A stretch of DNA of 64,000 bases from an uncultured Schlesneria sp. (GTDB lineage Bacteria; Planctomycetota; Planctomycetia; Planctomycetales; Planctomycetaceae): the NCBI GenBank assembly GCA_903840265.1, contig CAIMFH010000075.1:33323-97322 (forward strand), written 5' to 3'. The notes beneath the pieces were generated by a model. It saw only the letters and a program-made list of their open reading frames with translations. It made no database searches and was not told the DNA's origin. Made by a program: the position numbers and the translations under genes. The first letter of the stretch is position 1. Each line of letters opens with the position of its first letter. This document shows positions 18,273 to 28,624 of this stretch, piece by piece.

Positions 18273-18562
18273 TCGAGTCGCGAGTCTTTTTCCGCTTGAT
18301 TAGCACATGACGGGCTACGCAACGGCAATAGTAATTTGCACTTAGTGCGACAGGTATGTTGTGGCTTGAAGGGAACCCCGTTCTCTTGAAGTACCGCCTG
18401 GTGCTATCATCGTTTCGCACCTAAGTCGCTTCATCTGCTGAAGCTAGGCTGATTTCTCTGCCGCTGCATTGACGAATCGAAATTCGTTTGCCATCATCTT
18501 CAGGTCTGTTGGTTGGATAATTTGGTTTTGAGCGCCAGGATTTTGCGCAGGAGTTGAGTTGC

Positions 18563-19174
18563 ATGGGTCGCTATTCTGGTCCCAAAGGTCGAATAAATCG
18601 TCGGCTTGGGACAATGGTGTTTGAGAATGCGGGTGCGGTACGGGCTTTGGAAAAGCGGCCGAATCCTCCAGGGATGGCGGAACGTCGTCGCAAATTGTCT
18701 ACCTACGGGATGGCCTTGGCCGACAAGCAGAAGATCAAGTACCACTACGGAATGCGCGAAGCTCAGTTGCGACGTTATTTCGCGAAAGCTCGCTCACAAA
18801 AGGGTAACACCGGCGAAATTCTGCTGGTGATGTGCGAACGACGACTTGATAACGTGGTCCGCAGAGCTGGTTTCACGACCACTCGCATGCAGGCCCGACA
18901 AGGCGTGGTCCATCGCCACTTCCAGCTGAATGGCAAGACGATCAACAAGCCTTCGATCGCCGTCCAGCCAGGCGACGTGATCACGCTGCGGAACCGTCCG
19001 AACGTCCGCAAGCTGTATCGCGAGATCGTCGACAGTGGTTCACGACAGAATGTCGATTGGATTTCATTCGACGCCAAGGATTTGGAAGCTCGCGTTCAGG
19101 CTCTGCCAACCGGCAGCGACGCTACCGTACCGAACATCGAAATCGGTCGCGTCATCGCCTTTATGGCTCGCTAA
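18563..19174 (+). CDS. rpsD: 30S ribosomal protein S4
   Basis: Primary 16S-rRNA-binding protein of the small subunit, which nucleates assembly of the 30S body. The 203-residue product shows MGRYSGPKGRINRRLG at the start, the S4 helical domain (QKIKYHYGMREAQLRRYF), and the S4 RNA-binding fold (CERRLDNVVRRAGFTTTRMQARQ ... HRHFQLNGKTINKPS). The N-terminal zinc cysteines found in some S4 proteins are absent. The ATG at 18563 is preferred over a TTG nine bases earlier: GGAG sits about 10 bases upstream and MGRY is the family start. It is outside the usual alpha operon (no rpsK, rpoA or rplQ next to it), as often seen in planctomycetes. Confidence 0.96.
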   Translation: MGRYSGPKGRINRRLGTMVFENAGAVRALEKRPNPPGMAERRRKLSTYGMALADKQKIKYHYGMREAQLRRYFAKARSQKGNTGEILLVMCERRLDNVVRRAGFTTTRMQARQGVVHRHFQLNGKTINKPSIAVQPGDVITLRNRPNVRKLYREIVDSGSRQNVDWISFDAKDLEARVQALPTGSDATVPNIEIGRVIAFMAR

Positions 19175-19200
19175 TCGCAGTTTCTGCGAATGGATTTATA

Positions 19201-19233
19201 AAGCGTCCTCCTTGTGAGGACGCTTTTGTTTTT
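19201..19233 (+). terminator. Rho-independent terminator of rpsD
   Basis: A perfect 10-bp stem AAGCGTCCTC/GAGGACGCTT with a 5-base loop is followed by TTGTTTTT, 26 bases after the rpsD stop codon. This is the clearest intrinsic terminator in the window. Confidence 0.9.
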
Positions 19234-19393
19234 ACCGTTCGCACGTTCGTGAGAGCGAAATATCGAAGCAGGAATCGCGAGTTGGGTACTTTTCTCAACC
19301 TGACAAACCCGATAGCATTCGATAGCGCGGCGACCGACGGCGGCACCGCAATCACACTTGAGATGACTTCTTGGATGTCGGGAGATTCGGCCA

Positions 19394-20023
19394 ATGTTTG
19401 ATGAGCGTTTCCCCACCATTCTGCTGTTTGGCGCGCCCGGCGTCGGCAAGGGCACACAGGGAATGATTCTTGGCCAGATCCCTGGCTTCTATCACCTCTC
19501 TTGCGGTGATGTCTTCCGCTCCTTAAATATTAACTCTCCCGAAGGCCGCGAGATTTACGAATACAGCTCGAGTGGAAAGCTTGTTCCCGACGAGTTGACC
19601 GTCAAGATCTGGAAGAAGTCACTCCTCGGCCACATCGCGATCTCTCGCTATCGTCCGCCAGACGAACTGTTGGTTCTGGATGGAATTCCGCGTAATCCGC
19701 ATCAGGTCGCGATGCTGAAGGACACCATCAACGTTTTGCACATCATCTATCTGGTCTGTGCCGACATGGACAAGATGATTGACCGGATTAAACGACGCGC
19801 CATTCGTGATAACCGCGCTGACGATGCGAACGAAGAAATCATTCGATCGCGGTTCGAGGTTTATCAGCGAGAATCTGAACCCGTCATCAACGCCTACCCG
19901 CGTGAGATGATTTCTCAGATCGACGCAATGCAGTCGCCGGCGGAAGTGCTGGTCAACGTCTTGGAAAAACTGATCCCGATTCGCAAGACCTGGCTCGCGA
20001 GTCTGCCGAGCCAACCGTTCTAA
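19394..20023 (+). CDS. adk: Adenylate kinase family protein
   Basis: Nucleoside monophosphate kinase interconverting ATP + AMP and 2 ADP. The 209-residue product has the P-loop GAPGVGKGTQ at residues 13-22, the AMP-binding segment YHLSCGDVFRSL, GKLVPDELTVKIW, and LDGIPRNPHQVAML in place of the usual LDGFPRT. The lid is the short type, with no zinc cysteines: DRIKRRAIRDNRADD leads straight into NEEIIRSRFEVYQ. GGAG lies 9 bases upstream of the ATG. The divergence from the standard bacterial enzyme leaves some doubt whether AMP is its only substrate; another nucleotide kinase of the same fold is possible. It is monocistronic, between the rpsD terminator and a REPIN-like element. Confidence 0.85.
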   Translation: MFDERFPTILLFGAPGVGKGTQGMILGQIPGFYHLSCGDVFRSLNINSPEGREIYEYSSSGKLVPDELTVKIWKKSLLGHIAISRYRPPDELLVLDGIPRNPHQVAMLKDTINVLHIIYLVCADMDKMIDRIKRRAIRDNRADDANEEIIRSRFEVYQRESEPVINAYPREMISQIDAMQSPAEVLVNVLEKLIPIRKTWLASLPSQPF

Positions 20024-20033
20024 CGGCGAGACT

Positions 20034-20142
20034 TCTCGTAGGACGGGTTTCCAACCCGTCATTTTTCGCAGCGTACGATGAACCGCGAAGTTAAAACTCA
20101 AGCCAAAGCCAAGGCGACGGGCTAGAAGCCCATCCCACGAGA
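20034..20142. repeat. Second REPIN-like inverted repeat element
   Basis: Arms 20034-20060 and 20116-20142 are inverted copies matching at 22 of 27 bases, with a 55-base spacer. Each arm contains its own palindrome (GACGGGTTTCCAACCCGTC on the left). The family differs from the element at 4537-4648. It fills the gap between the convergent adk and uvrB genes and reaches to 3 bases from the uvrB stop codon. Confidence 0.7.
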
Positions 20143-20144
20143 CT

Positions 20145-22220
<2,076 letters not shown>

Positions 22221-22660
22221 AGCGCCTCGACGACGTTGAATTGGCGAGCGATCATCTCTTAAACAGTACGACGCCACCCATAGTAACAACGTGCCGTCAG
22301 TCGTCCACCGGGCCCGGCGAATCCTGCCGCAACATCAATTGACATCGGGTGATGCAGCGTGCTTTGAATTCCGTCAAAGCGGTCGATTCTCGCCTCACGC
22401 AGAAGCTGCCGTCGCAGGGGAAAAGTGACCAGAAGCGGCGAACTCTGCAGCAGTTAGGGATGAATCAGGGCCGCCGCGTAACGTGAGTTTGTTCGACACA
22501 GGCCGGTTACCAGTGCTCACCCGATTAATCGCCAGATTTTATCAAGAACTCGGCCTGCCGATGCCGATCTTCGTTATGCGGCGTGGCCTCCGCCGTGAAG
22601 GATTCGAATGCCCAACGGGGGTGTCCGATCTGTGCATCTTGTCGCTTCGACCAGGGATGA
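22221..22660. other. Intergenic region, 440 bases, nothing recognisable
   Basis: The region lies between the divergent uvrB and the small gene at 22661. I see no supported coding frame, tRNA, terminator or repeat. It presumably holds the uvrB promoter. Confidence 0.5.
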
Positions 22661-22882
22661 ATGATGCGACATCGGCTTCGATTGTTCACGGGTGACGAAT
22701 CCGCAACTCCAGTTGCAGATCCGCCAGTCAACGTTCGTCTGGCCGATATCTCTCGAGCGCTCCTTGATGCCGCTCGTCGTAATCGTGCCTGGCTGGACGA
22801 TTTTGCTGACGAAGAGATTCAGGTCTCTCCAGACTTGTTCGAAATCTTGTCAGCCTATGTCCGCATGCGGCCCGGCGCATAG
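22661..22882 (+). CDS. Small hypothetical protein
   Basis: Unrecognised 73-residue protein. The first 30 residues are basic and variable. The rest (VRLADISRALLDAARRNRAWL, then FADEEIQVSPDLFEILSAYV) looks like two amphipathic helices and a folded tail, with a composition typical of real coding sequence. GGGA lies about 6 bases upstream of the first of two adjacent ATG codons. No enzymatic, metal-binding or membrane feature is visible. It lies 89 bases upstream of the glycerate kinase gene on the same strand and could be co-transcribed with it. Confidence is moderate because only length and composition support it. Confidence 0.5.
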   Translation: MMRHRLRLFTGDESATPVADPPVNVRLADISRALLDAARRNRAWLDDFADEEIQVSPDLFEILSAYVRMRPGA

Positions 22883-22971
22883 ATTCACCTAGATCAAAAA
22901 CGCGAGTTCGGCCATGGTCGAACTCGCGACGTTGCGCAGCAAGCTGTTTGACGATGCCGTAGAATTGCGGC

Positions 22972-24372
22972 ATGGAACACAACTTGAACTCGTCGCAGCC
23001 TTTCTCCGACACCGCTTCTCGCGATGCGCGCCGCATCTGGGATGCTGGCGTCGCTGCAGTCAATTCCGACCGCCTAGTGCATGGCAGCGTCCATCGCAGT
23101 GACGACAGCTTACGCATTTGCGGCGAAGAGATTCTCCTTTCCAGCATCCGACGGATTGTCGTGGTTGGTGCCGGCAAAGCCAGCAGCGGGATGGCGCACG
23201 GTCTCGAAGAGGCTCTCGGTCCTGACCTGGTGGACGCGAAGGTCACTGGCTGGGTGAATGTTCCCGCGGACTGCGTCTTGCCGTTGCGCCGAATTCATCT
23301 TCACCCCGCTCGACCGGCGGGAATCAACGAACCGACCGAGGCCGGAGTCGTTGGCAGTGAGCGGATTCTCGAACTGGTTTCAGGGGTGGGCACTGATGAT
23401 TTGTGTCTGGTCCTCTTATCCGGTGGCGGCAGTGCTTTGCTGCCGCTGCCAGTCCCTGGCATCAGCTTGGCTGATAAGCAGGCCATGACGCGCTCGCTCA
23501 GTCGACTGGGAGCCACAATCAACGAACTCAATACGGTTCGCAAGCATCTTTCCTTGATCAAAGGGGGAGGCCTGCTGCGCGCTGCACCCGCTGGGCGAAT
23601 GTTGGCACTGGTCATTTCGGATGTGATCGGCGATCCATTGGAGATCATCGCTTCAGGGCCCACGATCTGCGACAAGAGTACCGCCGCCGATGCGATCGCT
23701 GTGCTGGATAAGTTTCAGCAACGTAGCGCCGATCGTGAACTGTTTCCGTCATCGATCTGGAGCGAACTTCGGCGGCAAGTTGACGCGAACGCCACTCCCC
23801 GCGAACCTCGAATCTCTTGCCGGAACCAGATCATTGGGAATAACCAGACCGCCGTGGAAGCGGCCGTGAAATGCGCCCGCACACTGGGCTACGAAGTCCA
23901 TTCGCTAGGGAGCGATCGGCAAGGTGAAGCTCGAGAAGTCGGTAAAGAAATTGCAGGACGGTGTCTCGGGTTTCTGCGTTCCGAAGATTCGGGGCCGATG
24001 TGCCTGATTAGCGGCGGCGAACCCGTCGTTAAACTGGCTGAAACAATTCGACCGCGCGTCGGTGGCCGCAATCAGGAGGTGGCACTGGCCGCTCTGTGCC
24101 ATCTCTGGGATGAGCAACTGCAAGGGGTCGCAATCCTATCCGGCGGCACTGACGGCGAGGACGGCCCGACCGACGCCGCCGGCGCGATCTGTTCAGAAGA
24201 CGTTCGCGATACGGCTCGCCAGCGAAAGCTCGATCCCTTCGATGCGCTCGCGATCAACGATTCCTATACATTCTTCGCCGCTGCGGGTGGCTTGGTAAAA
24301 ACCGGGCCGACTCATACGAATGTAATGGACTTGCAGGTCGCCATCGTTCGTCCAGACGCACAGCGGTTGTGA
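22972..24372 (+). CDS. Glycerate 2-kinase (GckA/TtuD, MOFRL family)
   Basis: ATP-dependent kinase that converts D-glycerate to 2-phosphoglycerate, linking glyoxylate/serine metabolism to glycolysis. The 466-residue product shows VVVGAGKASSGMAHGLEEAL, GWVNVP, CLVLLSGGGSALLPLPVPG, LNTVRKHLSLIKGGGLLRAA and SDVIGDPLEIIASGPT in the N-terminal domain. The MOFRL C-terminal domain has CLISGGEPVVKL, GGRNQEVALAAL, ILSGGTDGEDGPTDAAGAI and a GLVKTGPTHTNVMDLQ ending. All are family marks, and length is typical. Together with glcF at 6785 it indicates glycolate/glycerate use by this organism. The gene looks monocistronic or paired with the small gene before it. Confidence 0.93.
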   Translation: MEHNLNSSQPFSDTASRDARRIWDAGVAAVNSDRLVHGSVHRSDDSLRICGEEILLSSIRRIVVVGAGKASSGMAHGLEEALGPDLVDAKVTGWVNVPADCVLPLRRIHLHPARPAGINEPTEAGVVGSERILELVSGVGTDDLCLVLLSGGGSALLPLPVPGISLADKQAMTRSLSRLGATINELNTVRKHLSLIKGGGLLRAAPAGRMLALVISDVIGDPLEIIASGPTICDKSTAADAIAVLDKFQQRSADRELFPSSIWSELRRQVDANATPREPRISCRNQIIGNNQTAVEAAVKCARTLGYEVHSLGSDRQGEAREVGKEIAGRCLGFLRSEDSGPMCLISGGEPVVKLAETIRPRVGGRNQEVALAALCHLWDEQLQGVAILSGGTDGEDGPTDAAGAICSEDVRDTARQRKLDPFDALAINDSYTFFAAAGGLVKTGPTHTNVMDLQVAIVRPDAQRL

Positions 24373-24645
24373 TGAAATCATCTCAACCTCGACCGGGAAT
24401 ACCGAGGCCGTGAAGCTTCTGGATTAACCATCCCAGCGGCATTCAGATCGCGCGATCTACGATTTTGCCCCAATCGCTCACCCGAAAAAACTGACTCGGA
24501 AGGGGTAAGTATTGGTCAAAGTTTCGGGTTACTCCTTTACTCGGTGACCATTCACAAGTTATCTTTGATGCACTGGTCGCCGACGCCATTGGTCGCGACC
24601 GGCTTGCCTTGCCTCCTGCCATGCTCTTTCCTTGGAAACATGCAG

Positions 24646-26052
24646 ATGCCCGTTCGATTCTTTGTCGCCTTAACGCTGTTGATCTCATCGACGGTTCAAG
24701 TGGCCCGCGGTGCAGACGACGCGAGAGCGACAGAAGAAAAGGTCAGTTACTATCGGCATGTGCGGCCCATCCTGCAGCGACACTGCTCGGGGTGTCACCA
24801 GCCTGCCAAACTGGGCGGCAACCTGCAGTTGATCTCCTTTGACTTGTTTCAAAAAGGAGGCGACACCGGTCCCAGTTTTGTTGCCGGCAATCCCGACGAA
24901 AGTTTGATCGTCAAAAACATCTCAGGCGAAAAACCTTCGATGCCGTTGAACGCCGACCCGTTATCCAAGAAACAGATCGACACGATTCGGAATTGGATTG
25001 CTCAAGGAGCAACCGACGACACTCCTGCGGCCGCCAAGGATGATGTCTCCACTACCAAGCCGCCGGTCTACTCAACAGGGCCTGTAATCACCGCGCTCGC
25101 GTATTCACCCGACAGTTCTCTGCTGGCGGTCTCCGGCTATCACGAAGTGTTGCTGCACAAGGCAGACGGTAGCGAATTGGTGGGCCGTCTGGTCGGTCGA
25201 TCTCCGAAGATCAATTCGATCCGGTTCTCGCCTGACGGAACAAAGATCGCGACCGCCGGCGGTGCCCCCTCCCTCTTCGGTGAAATCCAGTTCTGGGACG
25301 TTGCCAAAAAGGAGCTGCTGCGATCGGACACCATTGGGATCGACACGCTGTATGGCGCCAGCTTCAACGATGACGGGACGTTGCTGTCGTTCGGCACGTT
25401 CGACAATCGCGTTCGTGCCATTCAAGTCTCCGATGGCAAACAGGTCATGGCGATGGATGCGCATTCTGACCTCGTCTATGGCACGACGTTCTCATTGAAA
25501 AATGATCACGTCATCAGCGTCAGTCGTGACATGTCGATGAAGCTGACAGAACTCAAGACTTCACAATTCATCGACAACATCACCAGCATCACTCCAGGAG
25601 CCCTCAAGGGTGGCTTGATGGCCGTCCAGCGGCATCCGAAAGAGGAGCAGGTCTTAATCGGCGGAGCTGACGGTGAACCAAAGCTCTACAAGATCTTCCG
25701 CACGCAGGCCCGTCAGATCGGTGATGATTTTAATCGACTGCGCGGTTACACGAAGATGCCGGGTCGAGTCGTTTCGTTGCAGTTCAATGCGGACGGGACC
25801 AAGTTCGTGGTTGGCAGTAGCAATGCCACCACCGGTGCCGCACGCATCTACAAAACGGACACTGATGCGACTCTGCTGGAGCTCGCGGGACACAAAGCGG
25901 GTGTTTTCGCAGTCGCCTTCCGTCCAGATGGCAAACAAGTCGCGACGGGCGGACTGGACGGCGTCGTGCGATTGTTTGATGCCGAGACCGGCGCGCTGGT
26001 ACGCGAGTTTGTTCCAGTACCAATCACACCTGCGGTGGCAGCAACCAACTGA
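24646..26052 (+). CDS. PSCyt1 cytochrome c with WD40-like propeller
   Basis: Exported 468-residue protein and first gene of a four-gene operon. After a signal peptide (MPVRFFVALTLLISSTVQVARG) comes a PSCyt1-type heme domain with CSGCHQPAKLGG and the conserved GGDTGPSFVAGNPDESLIVK. Residues about 150-460 are WD40-like blades, such as ITALAYSPDSSLLAVSGYHE, INSIRFSPDGTKIATAGG, VVSLQFNADGTKFVVGSS and GVFAVAFRPDGKQVATGGLDGVVRLFD. Such proteins probably act as redox-linked scaffolds in the periplasm; no catalytic residues are apparent. I chose ATG 24646 over ATG 24640, since GGAAA is better spaced for the second one. It ends 70 bases before the next gene. Confidence 0.88.
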   Translation: MPVRFFVALTLLISSTVQVARGADDARATEEKVSYYRHVRPILQRHCSGCHQPAKLGGNLQLISFDLFQKGGDTGPSFVAGNPDESLIVKNISGEKPSMPLNADPLSKKQIDTIRNWIAQGATDDTPAAAKDDVSTTKPPVYSTGPVITALAYSPDSSLLAVSGYHEVLLHKADGSELVGRLVGRSPKINSIRFSPDGTKIATAGGAPSLFGEIQFWDVAKKELLRSDTIGIDTLYGASFNDDGTLLSFGTFDNRVRAIQVSDGKQVMAMDAHSDLVYGTTFSLKNDHVISVSRDMSMKLTELKTSQFIDNITSITPGALKGGLMAVQRHPKEEQVLIGGADGEPKLYKIFRTQARQIGDDFNRLRGYTKMPGRVVSLQFNADGTKFVVGSSNATTGAARIYKTDTDATLLELAGHKAGVFAVAFRPDGKQVATGGLDGVVRLFDAETGALVREFVPVPITPAVAATN

Positions 26053-26122
26053 CATCCCACTGGATGTTTCAATAATTCCGATGATGAAAATACTACGAAG
26101 AGATCACTCCAAGGAAGCGCTC

Positions 26123-28561
26123 ATGCGACCTCAAAGCTGGTTCCCAACGATTCTCTGCTTGATGGCAGTCGCAACCGCCGCTGTCACGTCGGCCGACGAT
26201 TCTGTCGCCGTCGTGAAAATCCAGACGAGCCCGGATCGGCTGGTACTCAGTAGCCTCCGTGACGCCCGCAGCGTCCTCGTTTACGGACAAACGGCGGACG
26301 GCAAGATTATCGATCTGTCCGATTCCGCCAAGCGAACGGCGGGAGGACCACAAATCACAGTCGATAAAGAGGGGTATGTGACCCCCGTCGCTGTCGGAGC
26401 CACCGAATTGATCGTCTCGGCTGGTGGCCAGACTGTCAAAGTCCCTGTCGAAGTAAAAGAGGTCTCGGCCACCCCAACAGACTTTATCAGAGATGTGGAA
26501 CCGATCATGGCCAAGGTCGGCTGCAACATGGGAACGTGTCACGGAGCCCAGCAGGGCCGCAAAGGCTTCAAGCTCAGCTTGCGTGGTTATGATCCCATCT
26601 ACGATTATCGCGCACTTGTCGATGATGTTTCGGGACGACGGTTCAATCGCACCAATCCCAGCGATAGCCTGATGTTGCTGAAACCGACTCAAGGCGTTCC
26701 GCACGAAGGGGGCTTCCTCTTCGACGAAGAGTCGCGAGCCTACAAGATCATTCATCAGTGGATCGCCGAAGGCTGCAACTTCAGCGAGGCCACACGGCCC
26801 ACGTCACTCGACATCCTTCCGAAGAATCCGATCCTCGATCGGTCCGGCTCGAAGCAGCAGATGCAGGTTATCGCTTCCTTCGCAGACGGAACGTCTCGCG
26901 ATGTCACGCGAGATTCGATCTTTGAATCCAGCAACTTCGAAGTTGCGACCGTCGGAGGAACTGGTCAAGTCAAAGCCGTGCGTCGCGGCGAAACTTCGAT
27001 CCTGGTCCGCTATGAAGGGGCATATGCTTCGAACACGGTCCTCGTCCTGGGGACTCGCGAAGGATTCGCCTGGAAGGACTCTCCTGAATTCAACTTCATC
27101 GATACCCATGTCAACAACAAGTTGAAGCGGTTGAAAATTCAACCCGCCGATCTTTGTTCCGATGCCGAGTTCCTGCGCCGCGTAACCCTCGATCTGACAG
27201 GCCTGCCAGCGAACGGCGAACAAACCAAAGCCTTCTTGAACGATCCGCGAGAATCGCAGATCAAACGAAAGGCCAGAATCGACGAACTGTTGGAATCGCC
27301 AGATTACGTCGACCACTGGACGCTCAAGTGGAGCGACCTGTTGATGTCGAACCGCAAATTCATCAACGAACAAGGGGTCTGGGCCTTCCGCAACTGGATC
27401 CGCGAGCAGGTTGCCACAAACCGCCCTTATAACGAATTCGTCTATGACTTGATGACAGCCAGCGGCAGCACACTCGAAAATCCCCCCGCCAACTACTATC
27501 GCATCGCTCGCGAACCCCGCGAAGTCATGGAGAATATGACTCAGGTGTTCGTCGGAACACGTTTTGTCTGTGCCCAATGCCACGACCATCCATTCGAAAA
27601 GTGGACGCAGACGCAGTACTACCAATTGTCCGCATTCTTCAGCGGGGTCGGTCGCAAGGGTGGCCGCAAGACCGAAGAAGAAGTCATCTACGACATGCGG
27701 TCCCCCGCGCAGGTCATCCATGTTGGAACTGGTCAATCCACTTCAGCCTCGTTCCCATTTCAGATCGAAGGGCTTGATCTGAAGAACGATAATCTTCGTG
27801 TCCAGTTGGGCCGCTGGCTCACCGCGAAAGAGAACCCGTACTTCGCCAAGAGTCTGGCCAATCGCTATTGGAGCTATCTGAATGGCAGAGGGATCATCGA
27901 TCCCGTCGACGATATCCGCCTCAGCAATCCCGCTTCGAATCCAGAACTGCTCGACACCTTGACCAGCGATTTTGTCGCCAGCGGATTTGATCTGAAGCAT
28001 CTGTTGCGAACCATGGCCAATTCGCATACGTATCAGCGAACCTTCGCCACGCACCATTGGAATGAAGACGACGATGTCAACTACTCGCACGCCACACCCA
28101 GACGATTGGCTGCGGAACAACTCTACGATGCCATCATGACGGCGACCGGCGCCCCGACGAATCTGCCCGGCGTTCCCGGTGGATTCCATGCGTCGCAACT
28201 ACCAGACTCGTCGGCATCAGTCGCATTCCTCGACATGTTCGGACGGGCACCGCGTGAATCACCGTGCGAATGCGAGCGTTCATCGGAAGTCAGCCTGGCG
28301 CAGACACTGACGCTGATCAACGGTCCCACAATTTCCGAAGCGATTGTCCATCCTCAAGGATTGATTTCCCGACTGGTGACGGCCAAAGCCGAACCAAAAC
28401 AAATGGTCGAAGAGATCTATCTCTCGGTGCTGAATAGAATGCCCACGGATGCAGAACGGAAGCAGGGCGAGAAATACCTTGTCGACAACAGCCTTGCCGA
28501 TGGAGCGCAAGACCTGATGTGGGCACTGATCAACAGTCCAGCCTTCTTATTCAATCGGTAG
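26123..28561 (+). CDS. DUF1549-DUF1553 protein with Ig-like domains
   Basis: Exported 812-residue protein. A signal peptide (residues 1-24, LCLMAVATAAVTSA) is followed by a bacterial Ig-like domain of the BIG2 type (about 35-112). The cytochrome-like segment then has the unusual spacing CNMGTCH (Cys134, Cys139, His140), and a second Ig-like unit follows around 235-310. DUF1549 covers about 330-530, with a canonical CAQCHDHPFEKW, and DUF1553 covers about 580-800, with NPYFAKSLANRYWSYLNGRG and SLAQTLTLINGPTI. The start at 26123 is set by AAGGA seven bases upstream and by the signal peptide; the frame stays open far upstream inside the previous gene, but that is not coding. Second gene of the operon. 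Confidence 0.92.
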   Translation: MRPQSWFPTILCLMAVATAAVTSADDSVAVVKIQTSPDRLVLSSLRDARSVLVYGQTADGKIIDLSDSAKRTAGGPQITVDKEGYVTPVAVGATELIVSAGGQTVKVPVEVKEVSATPTDFIRDVEPIMAKVGCNMGTCHGAQQGRKGFKLSLRGYDPIYDYRALVDDVSGRRFNRTNPSDSLMLLKPTQGVPHEGGFLFDEESRAYKIIHQWIAEGCNFSEATRPTSLDILPKNPILDRSGSKQQMQVIASFADGTSRDVTRDSIFESSNFEVATVGGTGQVKAVRRGETSILVRYEGAYASNTVLVLGTREGFAWKDSPEFNFIDTHVNNKLKRLKIQPADLCSDAEFLRRVTLDLTGLPANGEQTKAFLNDPRESQIKRKARIDELLESPDYVDHWTLKWSDLLMSNRKFINEQGVWAFRNWIREQVATNRPYNEFVYDLMTASGSTLENPPANYYRIAREPREVMENMTQVFVGTRFVCAQCHDHPFEKWTQTQYYQLSAFFSGVGRKGGRKTEEEVIYDMRSPAQVIHVGTGQSTSASFPFQIEGLDLKNDNLRVQLGRWLTAKENPYFAKSLANRYWSYLNGRGIIDPVDDIRLSNPASNPELLDTLTSDFVASGFDLKHLLRTMANSHTYQRTFATHHWNEDDDVNYSHATPRRLAAEQLYDAIMTATGAPTNLPGVPGGFHASQLPDSSASVAFLDMFGRAPRESPCECERSSEVSLAQTLTLINGPTISEAIVHPQGLISRLVTAKAEPKQMVEEIYLSVLNRMPTDAERKQGEKYLVDNSLADGAQDLMWALINSPAFLFNR

Positions 28562-28624
28562 CTTGCGACTTATTGGCTCTCAATGACTGATTTAACCCGA
28601 GGATGGCTGTTGCAGGAGCAGGGA

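Noticed and set aside
18264..18291. Possible terminator after the zinc-ribbon gene (GACTC...GAGTC then TTTTT)
   Set aside because: Only a 5-bp stem, with a competing second GAGTC; too weak to annotate.
22483..22695. 70-codon plus-strand frame upstream of the small hypothetical gene
   Set aside because: It overlaps the better-supported frame at 22661 and has no ribosome-binding site.
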